From: Nemertoderma westbladi
Lineage: Eukaryota > Xenacoelomorpha > Nemertodermatida > Nemertodermatidae
Reading direction: 5' to 3'
Length of the DNA stretch: 58,573 nucleotides
Assembly: GCA_032718475.1 (NCBI GenBank)
Contig: JAUCBJ010000271.1
Coordinates: 1 to 58,573, forward strand
Shown one piece after another: positions 38,174-48,736 of the stretch. Position 1 is the first letter of the stretch; every line of letters begins with the position of its first letter. Below the pieces are notes generated by a model. That model did not search any database and was not told the origin of the DNA. It saw only the letters and a program-made list of their open reading frames with translations. Position numbers and translations under genes: made by a program.

Positions 38174-38499
38174 AGTTTGGCAGGTACCGGAAGGCCGGGT
38201 AGGTCTAGTTTGTACAACTTTGGACCGTAGGGCCAGTACCGTACTGGTACCGTACCGGTAATTTATCGGTTAGATACCGGTACTGGCAGACTGGTGACCG
38301 GTATTATTTAATTGTTACAGTATGGTATGACAGTAGCCTATATTTTAGTAGAACATACCAGTGCCGTCAAGACCGGTACCGAAGACAATTTATTATTTGC
38401 AGATTGCAGTGATGTCTGGATGTCACAACGTCGAAGGTATACTATTTCCTTTTCGCATCCGTTCCATTCGGCATTTTTTTAGTTATCCGGTTCGAAGAA
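38174..38499 (-). other. BEL 5' leader and presumed primer-binding site
   Basis: 326 bp between the 5' LTR and the start codon, rich in ACCGGTA-type palindromes near 38190-38380. Next to the LTR the minus strand reads TTCTTCGAACCGGATAAC. TTCGAACC is complementary to a tRNA T-loop, but the usual TGG start is absent, so the primer tRNA is not identified. Confidence 0.6.
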
Positions 38500-38753
38500 T
38501 GTTCCAGCCAAAATACCCCTTTCCAAATAAATAATGAAAACAATAAGTTTATATCAAAATGTCAGAAAGTTCAATAATTGAGGTGGTAATAGATCAGGTA
38601 CAGCAGTATAGGAATACATAATCCCAACGGTAAGCAGTATAACAACAACGGTACAGCAGTATAACAACAACGGTACAACAGTATAACAACAACGGTACAC
38701 CAGTATAGGAATAACGGTATAGGAACAAAGTATAGATAAAAATCAGTTTTACA
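38500..38753 (-). repeat. BEL 5' LTR
   Basis: 254 bp, read as identical to the other LTR, including the 22-bp subrepeats. It is at the upstream end in element orientation. Confidence 0.93.
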
Positions 38754-38758
38754 GCTAG
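38754..38758 (+). repeat. BEL target-site duplication (right), GCTAG
   Basis: GCTAG directly after the right LTR, continuing as GCTAGAGGGCG. The insertion therefore cut a CTCF-like motif of the array. Confidence 0.9.
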
Positions 38759-40042
38759 AGGGCGAAATGTCTGCAAGTTAACATCTTCTCCAACTTTGTT
38801 ATTTACAATCCTTTTAGACTGAAACTTGGTAGGCATCTACTACAGCATAGGCTGAATCTTTACTGAGTCGCAGAGTCATCTACAATTTCCCAGTCTACCG
38901 CTAGAGGGCGAAATGTCTGCAAGTTAACATCTTCTCCAACTTTGTTATTTTTAATGCTTTTGAGCTGAAACTTGGTAGCTATATACTGCAGCATAGGCTG
39001 TATATTTCCGGAGTCACTGATTTGTCTACAGTTCCCCATTCTACCGTTAGAGGGGTAAATGTCTGAGAGTTAACATCTTCTCCAACTTTATTATTTACAA
39101 TCCGTTTTGACTGAAACTTGGTAGGCATCTACTACAGCATAGGCTGTATCTTTACTGAGTCGCAGAGTCGTCTACAATTTCCCAGTCTACCGCTAGAGGG
39201 CGAAATGTCTGCAAGTTAACATCTTCTCCAACTTTGTTATTTACAATCCTTTTAGACTGAAACTTGGTAGGCATCTACTATAGCATAGGCTATATCTTTG
39301 CGGAGTAGTAGAGTCGTCTACAGTTCCACAGTCAGCCGCAAGAGGGCGAATTGTCTGATAGTGAAAACCTCATCCCATTTGGTTCTTTTTAATCCTTTTG
39401 AGCTGAAACTTGGCAGTATCTACTACGTCCTAGGCTCTATCTTTACGGAGTTGCAGAGTCCTATACACTTCCCCAGTCTACCGCTAGAGGGTGAAATGTC
39501 TGAAAGTTAACATCTTCTCCAACTTTGTTACTTACAAACGGTTTAGACTGAAACGTGGTAGGCATCTACTACAGCATAGGCTCTACCTTTACGGAGTCGC
39601 AGAGTTGTATACAGTTCCCCTATCTGCCGCTAGAGGGCGAATTGTCTGATAGTGAACACCTCATCCCAATTGGTTCTTTTTAATCCCTTTGAGCTGAAAC
39701 TTGGCAGGAATCTACTACAGCATATTCTGTATCTTTACTGAGTCCCAGAGTCGTCTATAGTTCTTCAGTCTACCGCTACTGTAGAAGCCTGAATGTGAAC
39801 ATCTACACCAATTGTGTTATTTACAATCTGACTAAAGTTGAAACTTGACAGTTATCTCTTATGGGGGTGGTGTTTTATTTAATGATGGTGTCTGTTCCGT
39901 ATGCAGTTCTCCAATCTCCCACACATATTCATATATCATCTGCATGTGCACTAGAAAGCTGTGGCCCGAAGGGCCACAGGCTTTCTAGTATGTTAATAAA
40001 TTCACAAAGAAGGACAGACTGGCACGACAGTTTTCAATATCT

Positions 40043-40393
40043 GTGCGAATGTTTATTCCCTTAGCATTCTCATTGCTGCTTCTATCAACAAGTCATGACT
40101 ACGCTGTTGTGTATGACTTTCGCTTAGAAAAATACGTCCTGCTCGAACGTTTGGCTACTGGTAAGTTGAACTGGAAATCGGAGGTGCCAATTACCAAGTC
40201 CCAGTTAGATATGGCCACTCGACACGTCGCTTCCAATCTCAGGAAAACTCTAGCAAAACGTCATACAGGTACAACACCTCAGGGTCCTTCCACTGTGAAC
40301 CAACAATCAAACCGAAACCCGAGTTTCCAACAACTACCTTTTTCGCCTCGGGCAGATAATTCATCAGATTCTGTGCTGCTGCAGGAAAACTAG
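40043..40393 (+). other. Unassigned 116-codon frame upstream of LINE endonuclease
   Basis: The frame is open from about 39992. It encodes a hydrophobic stretch (FIPLAFSLLLLST), then a basic part with DMATRHVASNLRKTLAKR, and it stops just before the endonuclease frame. The position suits the end of a LINE ORF1 or the N-terminus of ORF2, but no domain is recognised. Confidence 0.4.
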
Positions 40394-42405
40394 TGGATGG
40401 AGACGTCGCTGGAAGCAGCGAGATTCCCGGCTTAACCAATAAGATAATTTCTTGCTATTACGCAAACGTGCAATCAATGAACTCAGTATCAAAGCAGACT
40501 AATCTCGAAGTTATGCTATCCACTGGAGAATACTCGCTAATCGGCCTCAGTGAAACAAACCTTGACTTCTCTAATCCAAATTCTGTGTATCTTGGAGAAT
40601 ATAAGACTCACTACGAGATGTTCCGAAAGGACCGTACTGAGCGTAGCATGGGAGGAGTTGCCATTATATGCAACCGCGAACTATCTCCTATACTCGTTCC
40701 AATTCCACCAATATGACGAGATTGAGTGCGTGGCAATCGATGGGATGGGCCAGCCTGGTTCTCAGTTCAGATTTGTTTGTGTTTATCGACCTCCTAACAC
40801 ATGTTATGTAAATAACCCCCTTTCACTAAACCAATATAATAATTTAATGTGTAATCTCTTAGAATGGCTTTGTTCACCTTCTTATTCCACAGTAATAGTT
40901 GGTGATTTTAACTTTCCTGATTTTAATTGGCCTGACAACAGTTTTCCTAACTGTAATATATATAGTGATTTTAATGATTTTTTATTGCGTTGCGACCTAA
41001 CTCAATTTGTCAATTTTCCAACAAGGTACCAAAACACTTTAGACTTATTGTTATGTAATGATGACGACTTTGTATCTAATACTATGAGTTTACCTAATTT
41101 TGATACCAGCGACCATTCATCGTTCAGTTTCGTTGTCAATGAAACTAGTGTCAGTGCAGAACCAGACACTGAAGTTTATTGCTTCCGGAAAATGAATGTG
41201 AATGGTATCAAACCTATTTAGAAGAAGTTGATTGGTCTGCTCTTTTTAATAATTGTAATGATGTTCAGTCATGTCTCGATATTTTTAATTCTGAAATATC
41301 TTCTGCTTTTGATACCTTTGTGCCAAAATACATTCCTAATACCAAACCGCGCAGGTACCCACTGCATATTAGAAAAGCACAAGCCAGGAAACGTCGTTAT
41401 TGGAAACGGCGACATTCTGGACCCGATGGAATGCAAAAGTTCCGGCAAGAAAACGCCACATGTTCAGAACTCTTGCGTAACTTTCGCCGGAAACAAGAGC
41501 ATAATATCTTACATAGCTGTGACCGGAATGCATTTTATGAACATGTAAATAAGAAACGTAACACTTTTAATTCTGTTGCTCCACTGAAATATAACGGTAC
41601 TCTAATTTATTCTGAAAATGATAAATGTAAATGTTTATTGGAGCAGTATTCTTCTGTAGGAGTTTCCGACAATGGTTTATGTCCATCTCTAGAAAAGCTA
41701 ACTGATTGCACATTTTCTAATATTGAATTTAACACAAATAAGGTTTTGAAGGCAATGTGTAAATTACAACTTAAATATAGCCACTGTCCTAATGGTGTTA
41801 GTGTAGCTGTGCTAAAGATTTTAAGAAATGAACTTGCTATGCCACTCGCACACATTTTTAAGTTATCTGTTACAACTGGTCAGGTACCTTCAATGTGGAA
41901 ATGTGCTGACGTAATACCTTGCTATAAGAAAGGAGACCGTTCACTGGGTGAAAACTATAGACCTATATCACTTGTGTGTAGATTATTCGAACGTTTGTTA
42001 GTATCAGAAGTTATTGATTCTGTGCAATAATAAACTACTTTCCCCAGTTCAATACGGTTTTCTTAGTCAACGTAGTGCTGTTTCACAGTTGCTTGATTGT
42101 ACTAGTAACTGGTCACGTGCAATTAACGACCGGTTATTTACAGATATCGTTTATATAGATTACGCGAAAGCGTTTGATACTGTTGTTACTCAGAAATTAT
42201 TGTTTAAACTACAATGTTTTGGTATTAGCGGAAATGTTTTGTTATGGTTAACTAATTTCCTTACAAATAGGCAGCAACGAGTAAAATTAGGAAATAGCTA
42301 TTCATCCTACATGGCAGTTAAATCTGGTGTACCACAAGGTTCGTGTATCGGGCCACTTATGTTTATTTTATACATAAATGATTTACCTGATATATTTTCT
42401 TCATA
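40393..42405 (+). pseudogene. LINE endonuclease-reverse transcriptase, frameshifted and 3'-cut
   Basis: An APE-type endonuclease with YANVQSMNS, LSETNL, VGDFNFPDFNWP (near 40900) and SDHSSF (near 41110) is followed by an RT. The RT shows the ADVIPCYKKGD, NYRPISL, DYAKAFD (near 42160), SGVPQGS (near 42325) and LYINDLPD blocks. The match is to CR1/L2-like LINEs. The frame shifts at about 40705, 41190 and 42020, so it is dead. It ends at LPDIFSS, just before the FADD/YADD catalytic motif, where Helitron-like element E17 begins. The missing 3' part is not seen at the right edge of the array. Confidence 0.9.
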
Positions 42406-44690
42406 TCTAATATATATAAATCTCGATTGTCTGTCTGTCTGTGTGTTTGTCATCGGCTATACAATCGAACCCATCTCGATGAAATCTCGCTTGCTATAGC
42501 TCGTTAGAAAGGTCTCGCCCTAACTCGTTGCAACGTAATACTCAGAGCCGTCTGAAGTTCGCCCGTCTGCCGCTAGAGGGCGATTTTCGTGATTTTCGGG
42601 CGAAATTCATCGAATTATTTCGGTTCTTCTATCGGTAATTAATGATTTAGAGGGCTAACATTTATCCCACCTGGTATAAAATTAACATGGGTAGATTCGC
42701 CGTGTCCCATTCTCACAAAGTTTTTATTTTATTCGAGTGTTTAATATAAATATGTATGATTATTTATTGATTAAAAATCAAATAGTGTATAAATATGTCA
42801 TATTCGCCAAGCACGATCGAATTGGCCTATTGGTATTGAATAGGGAAGGATTGTTTTCTGTATCATAGCAACGTTAAGGTAATTATTGAACTCGCAGCTA
42901 GCTGGCTGGGCACAGATAAGGAGCAAGCAGGCTGGAGTGTTGATTGGGGTGGGTTTGGGTTGTCTGTTGCGAATTGCTCAGAGTAATTCTGCTTTCTCAA
43001 TCATTGGCTGCATGGAAAAGGAGAGGTTTATAACATTTTCGTTTTACTGTTATGAATATTAAAAGTAAAATAATTATTTCTGTAGGCCTATACTTACTGT
43101 ATTATTATTTTATCTAATATTATACATCTAATCTCGATGAAATCTCGCTTACTATAGCTCGTTAGATGGGTCTCGCCCTAACTCGTTGCAACGTAATACT
43201 CAGAGCAGTCTGAAGTTCCACCGTCTGCCGCTAGAGGGCGAATTATCCGATAGTGAAAACCTGATCTTATAGGGTTGTTTTTAATGCTTTTGAGCTGAAA
43301 CGTGGTAGCTATATACTGCAGCATAGGCTGTATATTTCCGGAGTCACTGGGTTGTCTACAGTTCCCCAGTCTACCGTTAGAGGGCTAAATGTCTGAGAGT
43401 TAACATCTTCTCCAACTTTATTATTTACAATCCGTTTTGACTGAAACTTGGTAGGCATCTACTACAGCATAGGCTGAATCTTTACTGAGTCGCAGAGTCC
43501 CTTTTGAGCTGAAACTTGGCAGGTATCTACTACATCCTAGGCTCTATCTTTACGGAGTCGCAGAGTCCTATACACTTCCCCCCCCAGTCTACCGCTAGAG
43601 GGTGAAATGTCTGAAAGTTACCAACTTCTCCAACTTTGTTATTTATAATCCATTTAGACTGAACTTGGTAGGCATCTACTACAGCATGGGCTATATCTTT
43701 ACTGAGTCGCGCAGAGTTGGCTACATTACCCGCGTCTGCCGCTAGAGGGCGAAATGTATGAAAGTTAACATCTCCTCCAACTTTGTTATTTACAATCCTT
43801 TTAGACTGAAACTTGGTAGACATCTACTATAGCATAAGCTATATCTTTGTGGAGTAGTAGAGTCGTCTACAGTTCCACAGTCAGCCGCTAGAGGGGGAAT
43901 TGTCTGATAGTGAAAACCTCATCCCATTTGGTTCTTTTTAATCATTTTGAGCTGAAACTTGTCAGGTATCTACTACATCATAGGCTGTATCTTTACGGAG
44001 TTGCAGAGTCCTATACACTTCCCCAGTCTACCGCTAGAGGGTGAAATGTCTGAAAGTTAACATCTTCTCCAACTTTGTTATTTACGAACGGTTTAGACTG
44101 AAACTTGGTAGGCATCTACTACAACATAGGCTGTACCTTTACGGATTCGCAGAGTTGTATACAGTCCCCCTATTTGACGCTAGAGGGCGAAATATCTGAT
44201 AGTGAACACCTCATCCCATTTGGTTCTTTTTAATCCTATTGAGCTGGAACTTGGCAGGAATCTACTACAGCATATTCTGTATCTTTCCGGAGTCCTAGAG
44301 TCGTCTACAGTTCTTCAGTCTACCGCTAGAGGGTGAAATGTTTGAATATGAACATCTACACAAATTTTGTTATTTACAATCTGTTTAAGCTGAAACTTGA
44401 AAGGCAGGCATTTTACTTCACCATAAACCCCATCTTTACCAAACTGCAGCGCCGTCTGCATTTCACCAGTCCGCAGGTAGAGGGTGGTTCTGAAAGTGAT
44501 CATTTTCTGGAAATTTTGTTATTTACAATCTGCCTAAAGTTGAAACTTGACAGTTATCTCTTATGGGGGTGGTGTTTTATTTAATGATGGTGTCTGTTCC
44601 GTATGCAGTTCTCAAATCTCCCACACATATACATATATCATCTGCACGTGCACTAGAAAGCTGTGGCCCGAAGGGCCACAGGCTTTCTAG
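42406..44690 (+). mobile_element. Helitron-like element E17 (subfamily B)
   Basis: Complete B copy with TC start after TTCATA of the LINE. Near-identical to E19 at an offset of 4047 bp over most of its length. Its last part instead shares variants with E18 (GGTGGTTCTGAAAG and CATATACATATATC). Palindrome at 44652-44691. Confidence 0.85.
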
Positions 44691-46455
44691 TCTAATATAT
44701 ATAAATCTCGATTGTCTGTGTGTTTGTCATCGGCTATACAATCGAACCCATCTCGATGAAATCTCGCTTGCTATAGCTCGTTAGAAAGGTCTCGCTCTAA
44801 CTCGTTGCAACGTAATACTCAGAGTCGTCTGAAGTTCGCCCATCTGCCGCTAGAGGGCGATTTTCGTGATTTTCGGGCGAAATTTATCGAATTATTTCGG
44901 TTCTTCTATCGGTAATTAATTATTTAGAGGGCTAACATTTATCCCACCTGGTATAAAATTAACATGGGTAGATTCGCCGTGTCCCATTCTCACAAAGTTT
45001 TTATTTTATTCGAGTGTTTAATATAAATATGTATGATTATTTATTGATTAAAAACCAAATAGTGTATAAATATGTCATATTCGCCAAGCAGGATCGAATT
45101 GGCCTATAGTTATTGAATAGGGAAGGATTGTTTTCTGTATCATAGCAACGTTAAGGTAATTATTGAACTCGCAGCTAGCTGGCTGGGCACAGATAAGGAG
45201 CAAGCAGGCTGGAGTGTTGATTGGGGTGGGTTTGGGTTGTCTGTTGCGAATTGCTCAGAGTAATTCTGCTTTCTCAATCATTGGCTGCATGGAAGGAGAG
45301 GTTTATAACATTTTTGTTTTACTGTTATGAATATTAAAAGTAAAATAATTATTTCTGTAGGCCTATACTTACTGTATTATTATTTTATCTAATATTATAC
45401 ATCTAATCTCGATGAAATCTCGCTTACTATAGCTCGTTAGATAGGTCTCGCCCTAACTCGTTGCAACGTAATACTCAGAGCCGTCTGAAGTTCCACCGTC
45501 TGCCGCTAGAGGGCGAATTATCCGATAGTGAAAACCTGATCTTATAGGGTTGTTTTTAATGCTTTTGAGCTGAAACGTGGTAGCTATATACTGCAGCATA
45601 GGCTGTATATTTCCGGAGTCACTGGGTTGTCTACAGCTCCCCAGTCTACCGTTAGAGGACTAAATGTCTGAGAGTTAACATCTTCTCCAACTTTGTTATT
45701 TATAATCCATTTAGACTGAACTTGGTAGGCATCTACTACAGCATAGGCTATATCTTTACTGAGTCGCGCAGAGTTGTCTACATTACCCGCGTCTGCCGCT
45801 AGAGGGCGAAATGTATGAAAGTTAACATCTCCTCCAACTTTGTTATTTACAATCCTTTTAGACTGAAACTTGGTAGGCATCTACTATAGCATAGGCTATA
45901 TCTTTGCGGAGTAGTAGAGTCGTCTACAGTTCCACAGTCAGCCGCTAGAGGGCGAATTGTCTGAAAGTTAACATCTTCTCCAACTTTGTTATTTACTAAC
46001 GGTTTAGACTGAAACTTGGTAGGCATCTACTACAGCATAGGCTGTACCTTTACGGAGTCACAGAGTCGTCCACAGTTCTTCAGTCTACCGCTAGAGGGTG
46101 AAATGTCTGAATGTGAACATCTACATCAATTTTGTTATTTACAATCTGTTTAAGCTGAAACTTGAAAGGCAGGCATTTTACTTCACCATAAACCCCATCT
46201 TTACCAAATTGCAGCGCCGTCTGCATTTCACCAGTCCGCAGGTAGAGGGTGGTTCTGAAAGTGATCATTTTCTGGAAATTTTGTTATTTACAATCTGCCT
46301 AAAGTTGAAACTTGACAGTTATCTCTTATGGGGGTGGTGTTTTATTTAATGATGGTGTCTGTTCCGTATGCAGTTCTCAAATCTCCCACACATATACATA
46401 TATCATCTGCACGTGCACTAGAAAGCTGTGGCCCGAAGGGCCACAGGCTTTCTAG
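44691..46455 (+). mobile_element. Helitron-like element E18 (subfamily B, few core repeats)
   Basis: Complete termini and B interior with a reduced core-repeat array. 1765 bp. The next junction carries an extra CTAAT (TCTAATCTAATATATATAAA). Confidence 0.84.
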
Positions 46456-48736
46456 TCTAATCTAATATATATAAATCTCGATTGTCTGTGTGTTTGTCAT
46501 CGGCTATACAATCGAACCCATCTCGATGAAATCTCGCTTGCTATAGCTCGTTAGAAAGGTCTCGCCCTAACTCGTTGCAACGTAATACTCAGAGCCGTCT
46601 GAAGTTCGCCCGTCTGCCGCTAGAGGGCGATTTTCGTGATTTTCGGGCGAAATTCATCGAATTATTTCGGTTCTTCTATCGGTAATTAATGATTTAGAGG
46701 GCTAACATTTATCCCACCTGGTATAAAATTAACATGGGTAGATTCGCCGTGTCCCATTCTCACAAAGTTTTTATTTTATTCGAGTGTTTAATATAAATAT
46801 GTATGATTATTTATTGATTAAAAATCAAATAGTGTATAAATATGTCATATTCGCCAAGCACGATCGAATTGGCCTATTGGTATTGAATAGGGAAGGATTG
46901 TTTTCTGTATCATAGCAACGTTAAGGTAATTATTGAACTCGCAGCTAGCTGGCTGGGCACAGATAAGGAGCAAGCAGGCTGGAGTGTTGATTGGGGTGGG
47001 TTTGGGTTGTCTGTTGCGAATTGCTCAGAGTAATTCTGCTTTCTCAATCATTGGCTGCATGGAAAAGGAGAGGTTTATAACATTTTCGTTTTACTGTTAT
47101 GAATATTAAAAGTAAAATAATTATTTCTGTAGGCCTATACTTACTGTATTATTATTTTATCTAATATTATACATCTAATCTCGATGAAATCTCGCTTACT
47201 ATAGCTCGTTAGATGGGTCTCGCCCTAACTCGTTGCAACGTAATACTCAGAGCAGTCTGAAGTTCCACCGTCTGCCGCTAGAGGGCGAATTATCCGATAG
47301 TGAAAACCTGATCTTATAGGGTTGTTTTTAATGCTTTTGAGCTGAAACGTGGTAGCTATATACTGCAGCATAGGCTGTATATTTCCGGAGTCACTGGGTT
47401 GTCTACAGTTCCCCAGTCTACCGTTAGAGGGCTAAATGTCTGAGAGTTAACATCTTCTCCAACTTTATTATTTACAATCCGTTTTGACTGAAACTTGGTA
47501 GGCATCTACTACAGCATAGGCTGAATCTTTACTGAGTCGCAGAGTCCCTTTTGAGCTGAAACTTGGCAGGTATCTACTACATCCTAGGCTCTATCTTTAC
47601 GGAGTCGCAGAGTCCTATACACTTCCCCCCCCAGTCTACCGCTAGAGGGTGAAATGTCTGAAAGTTACCAACTTCTCCAACTTTGTTATTTATAATCCAT
47701 TTAGACTGAACTTGGTAGGCATCTACTACAGCATGGGCTATATCTTTACTGAGTCGCGCAGAGTTGGCTACATTACCCGCGTCTGCCGCTAGAGGGCGAA
47801 ATGTATGAAAGTTAACATCTCCTCCAACTTTGTTATTTACAATCCTTTTAGACTGAAACTTGGTAGACATCTACTATAGCATAAGCTATATCTTTGTGGA
47901 GTAGTAGAGTCGTCTACAGTTCCACAGTCAGCCGCTAGAGGGGGAATTGTCTGATAGTGAAAACCTCATCCCATTTGGTTCTTTTTAATCATTTTGAGCT
48001 GAAACTTGTCAGGTATCTACTACATCATAGGCTGTATCTTTACGGAGTTGCAGAGTCCTATACACTTCCCCAGTCTACCGCTAGAGGGTGAAATGTCTGA
48101 AAGTTAACATCTTCTCCAACTTTGTTATTTACGAACGGTTTAGACTGAAACTTGGTAGGCATCTACTACAACATAGGCTGTACCTTTACGGATTCGCAGA
48201 GTTGTATACAGTCCCCCTATTTGACGCTAGAGGGCGAAATATCTGATAGTGAACACCTCATCCCATTTGGTTCTTTTTAATCCTATTGAGCTGGAACTTG
48301 GCAGGAATCTACTACAGCATATTCTGTATCTTTCCGGAGTCCTAGAGTCGTCTACAGTTCTTCAGTCTACCGCTAGAGGGTGAAATGTTTGAATATGAAC
48401 ATCTACACAAATTTTGTTATTTACAATCTGTTTAAGCTGAAACTTGAAAGGCAGGCATTTTACTTCACCATAAACCCCATCTTTACCAAACTGCAGCGCC
48501 GTCTGCATTTCACCAGTCCGCAGGTAGAGGGTGGATCTGAAAGTGATCATTTTCTGGAAATTTTGTTATTTACAATCTGCCTAAAGTTGAAACTTGACAG
48601 TTATCTCTTATGGGGTGGTGTTTTATTTAATGATGGTGTCTGTTCCGTATGCAGTTCTCAAATCTCCCACACATATTCATATATCATCTGCACGTGCACT
48701 AGAAAGCTGTGGCCCGAAGGGCCACAGGCTTTCTAG
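46456..48736 (+). mobile_element. Helitron-like element E19 (subfamily B, near-copy of E17)
   Basis: Shares E17's private features: AAATTCATCG, GGAAAAGGAGAGG, a core fusion at GAGTCCCTTTTGAGC and an eight-C run. Differences are a shorter GTCT tract and 3' variants (GGTGGATCTG, CATATTCATAT). Palindrome at 48698-48737. Confidence 0.85.

Larger units (their letters stand above)
32558..38753 (-). mobile_element. Complete BEL/Pao LTR retrotransposon
   Basis: A 6196-bp element: two 254-bp LTRs that read identical by eye, a 326-bp 5' leader, one uninterrupted gag-pol frame of 1780 codons, a G-rich tract before the 3' LTR and a 5-bp target duplication. The domain order Gag, protease, RT, RNase H, integrase and the Gag zinc-knuckle spacing are those of BEL/Pao. 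No envelope frame is present. Identical LTRs and an open frame imply a very recent, possibly active copy. It sits on the minus strand inside Helitron-like element E16. Confidence 0.95.
32078..39988 (+). mobile_element. Helitron-like element E16 (subfamily B, 5'-truncated, split by BEL)
   Basis: Starts with the same truncated B junction as E1 (CTAG then TGAATATTAAAAG). It is interrupted at 32558 by the BEL element and resumes at 38754 with GCTAGAGGGCGAAATG. Without the insert it is about 1.7 kb. Palindrome at 39950-39989, followed by a LINE fragment. Confidence 0.82.
39989..42405 (+). mobile_element. CR1-like LINE fragment between two array elements
   Basis: 2417 bp of non-array sequence bounded on the left by CTAG of E16 and on the right by TC of E17. 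It begins with T and ends with A (TTCATA), as expected for Helitron insertion between A and T at both borders. It contains a decayed LINE endonuclease-RT reading frame in + orientation. Neither LINE end is visible. Confidence 0.85.
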
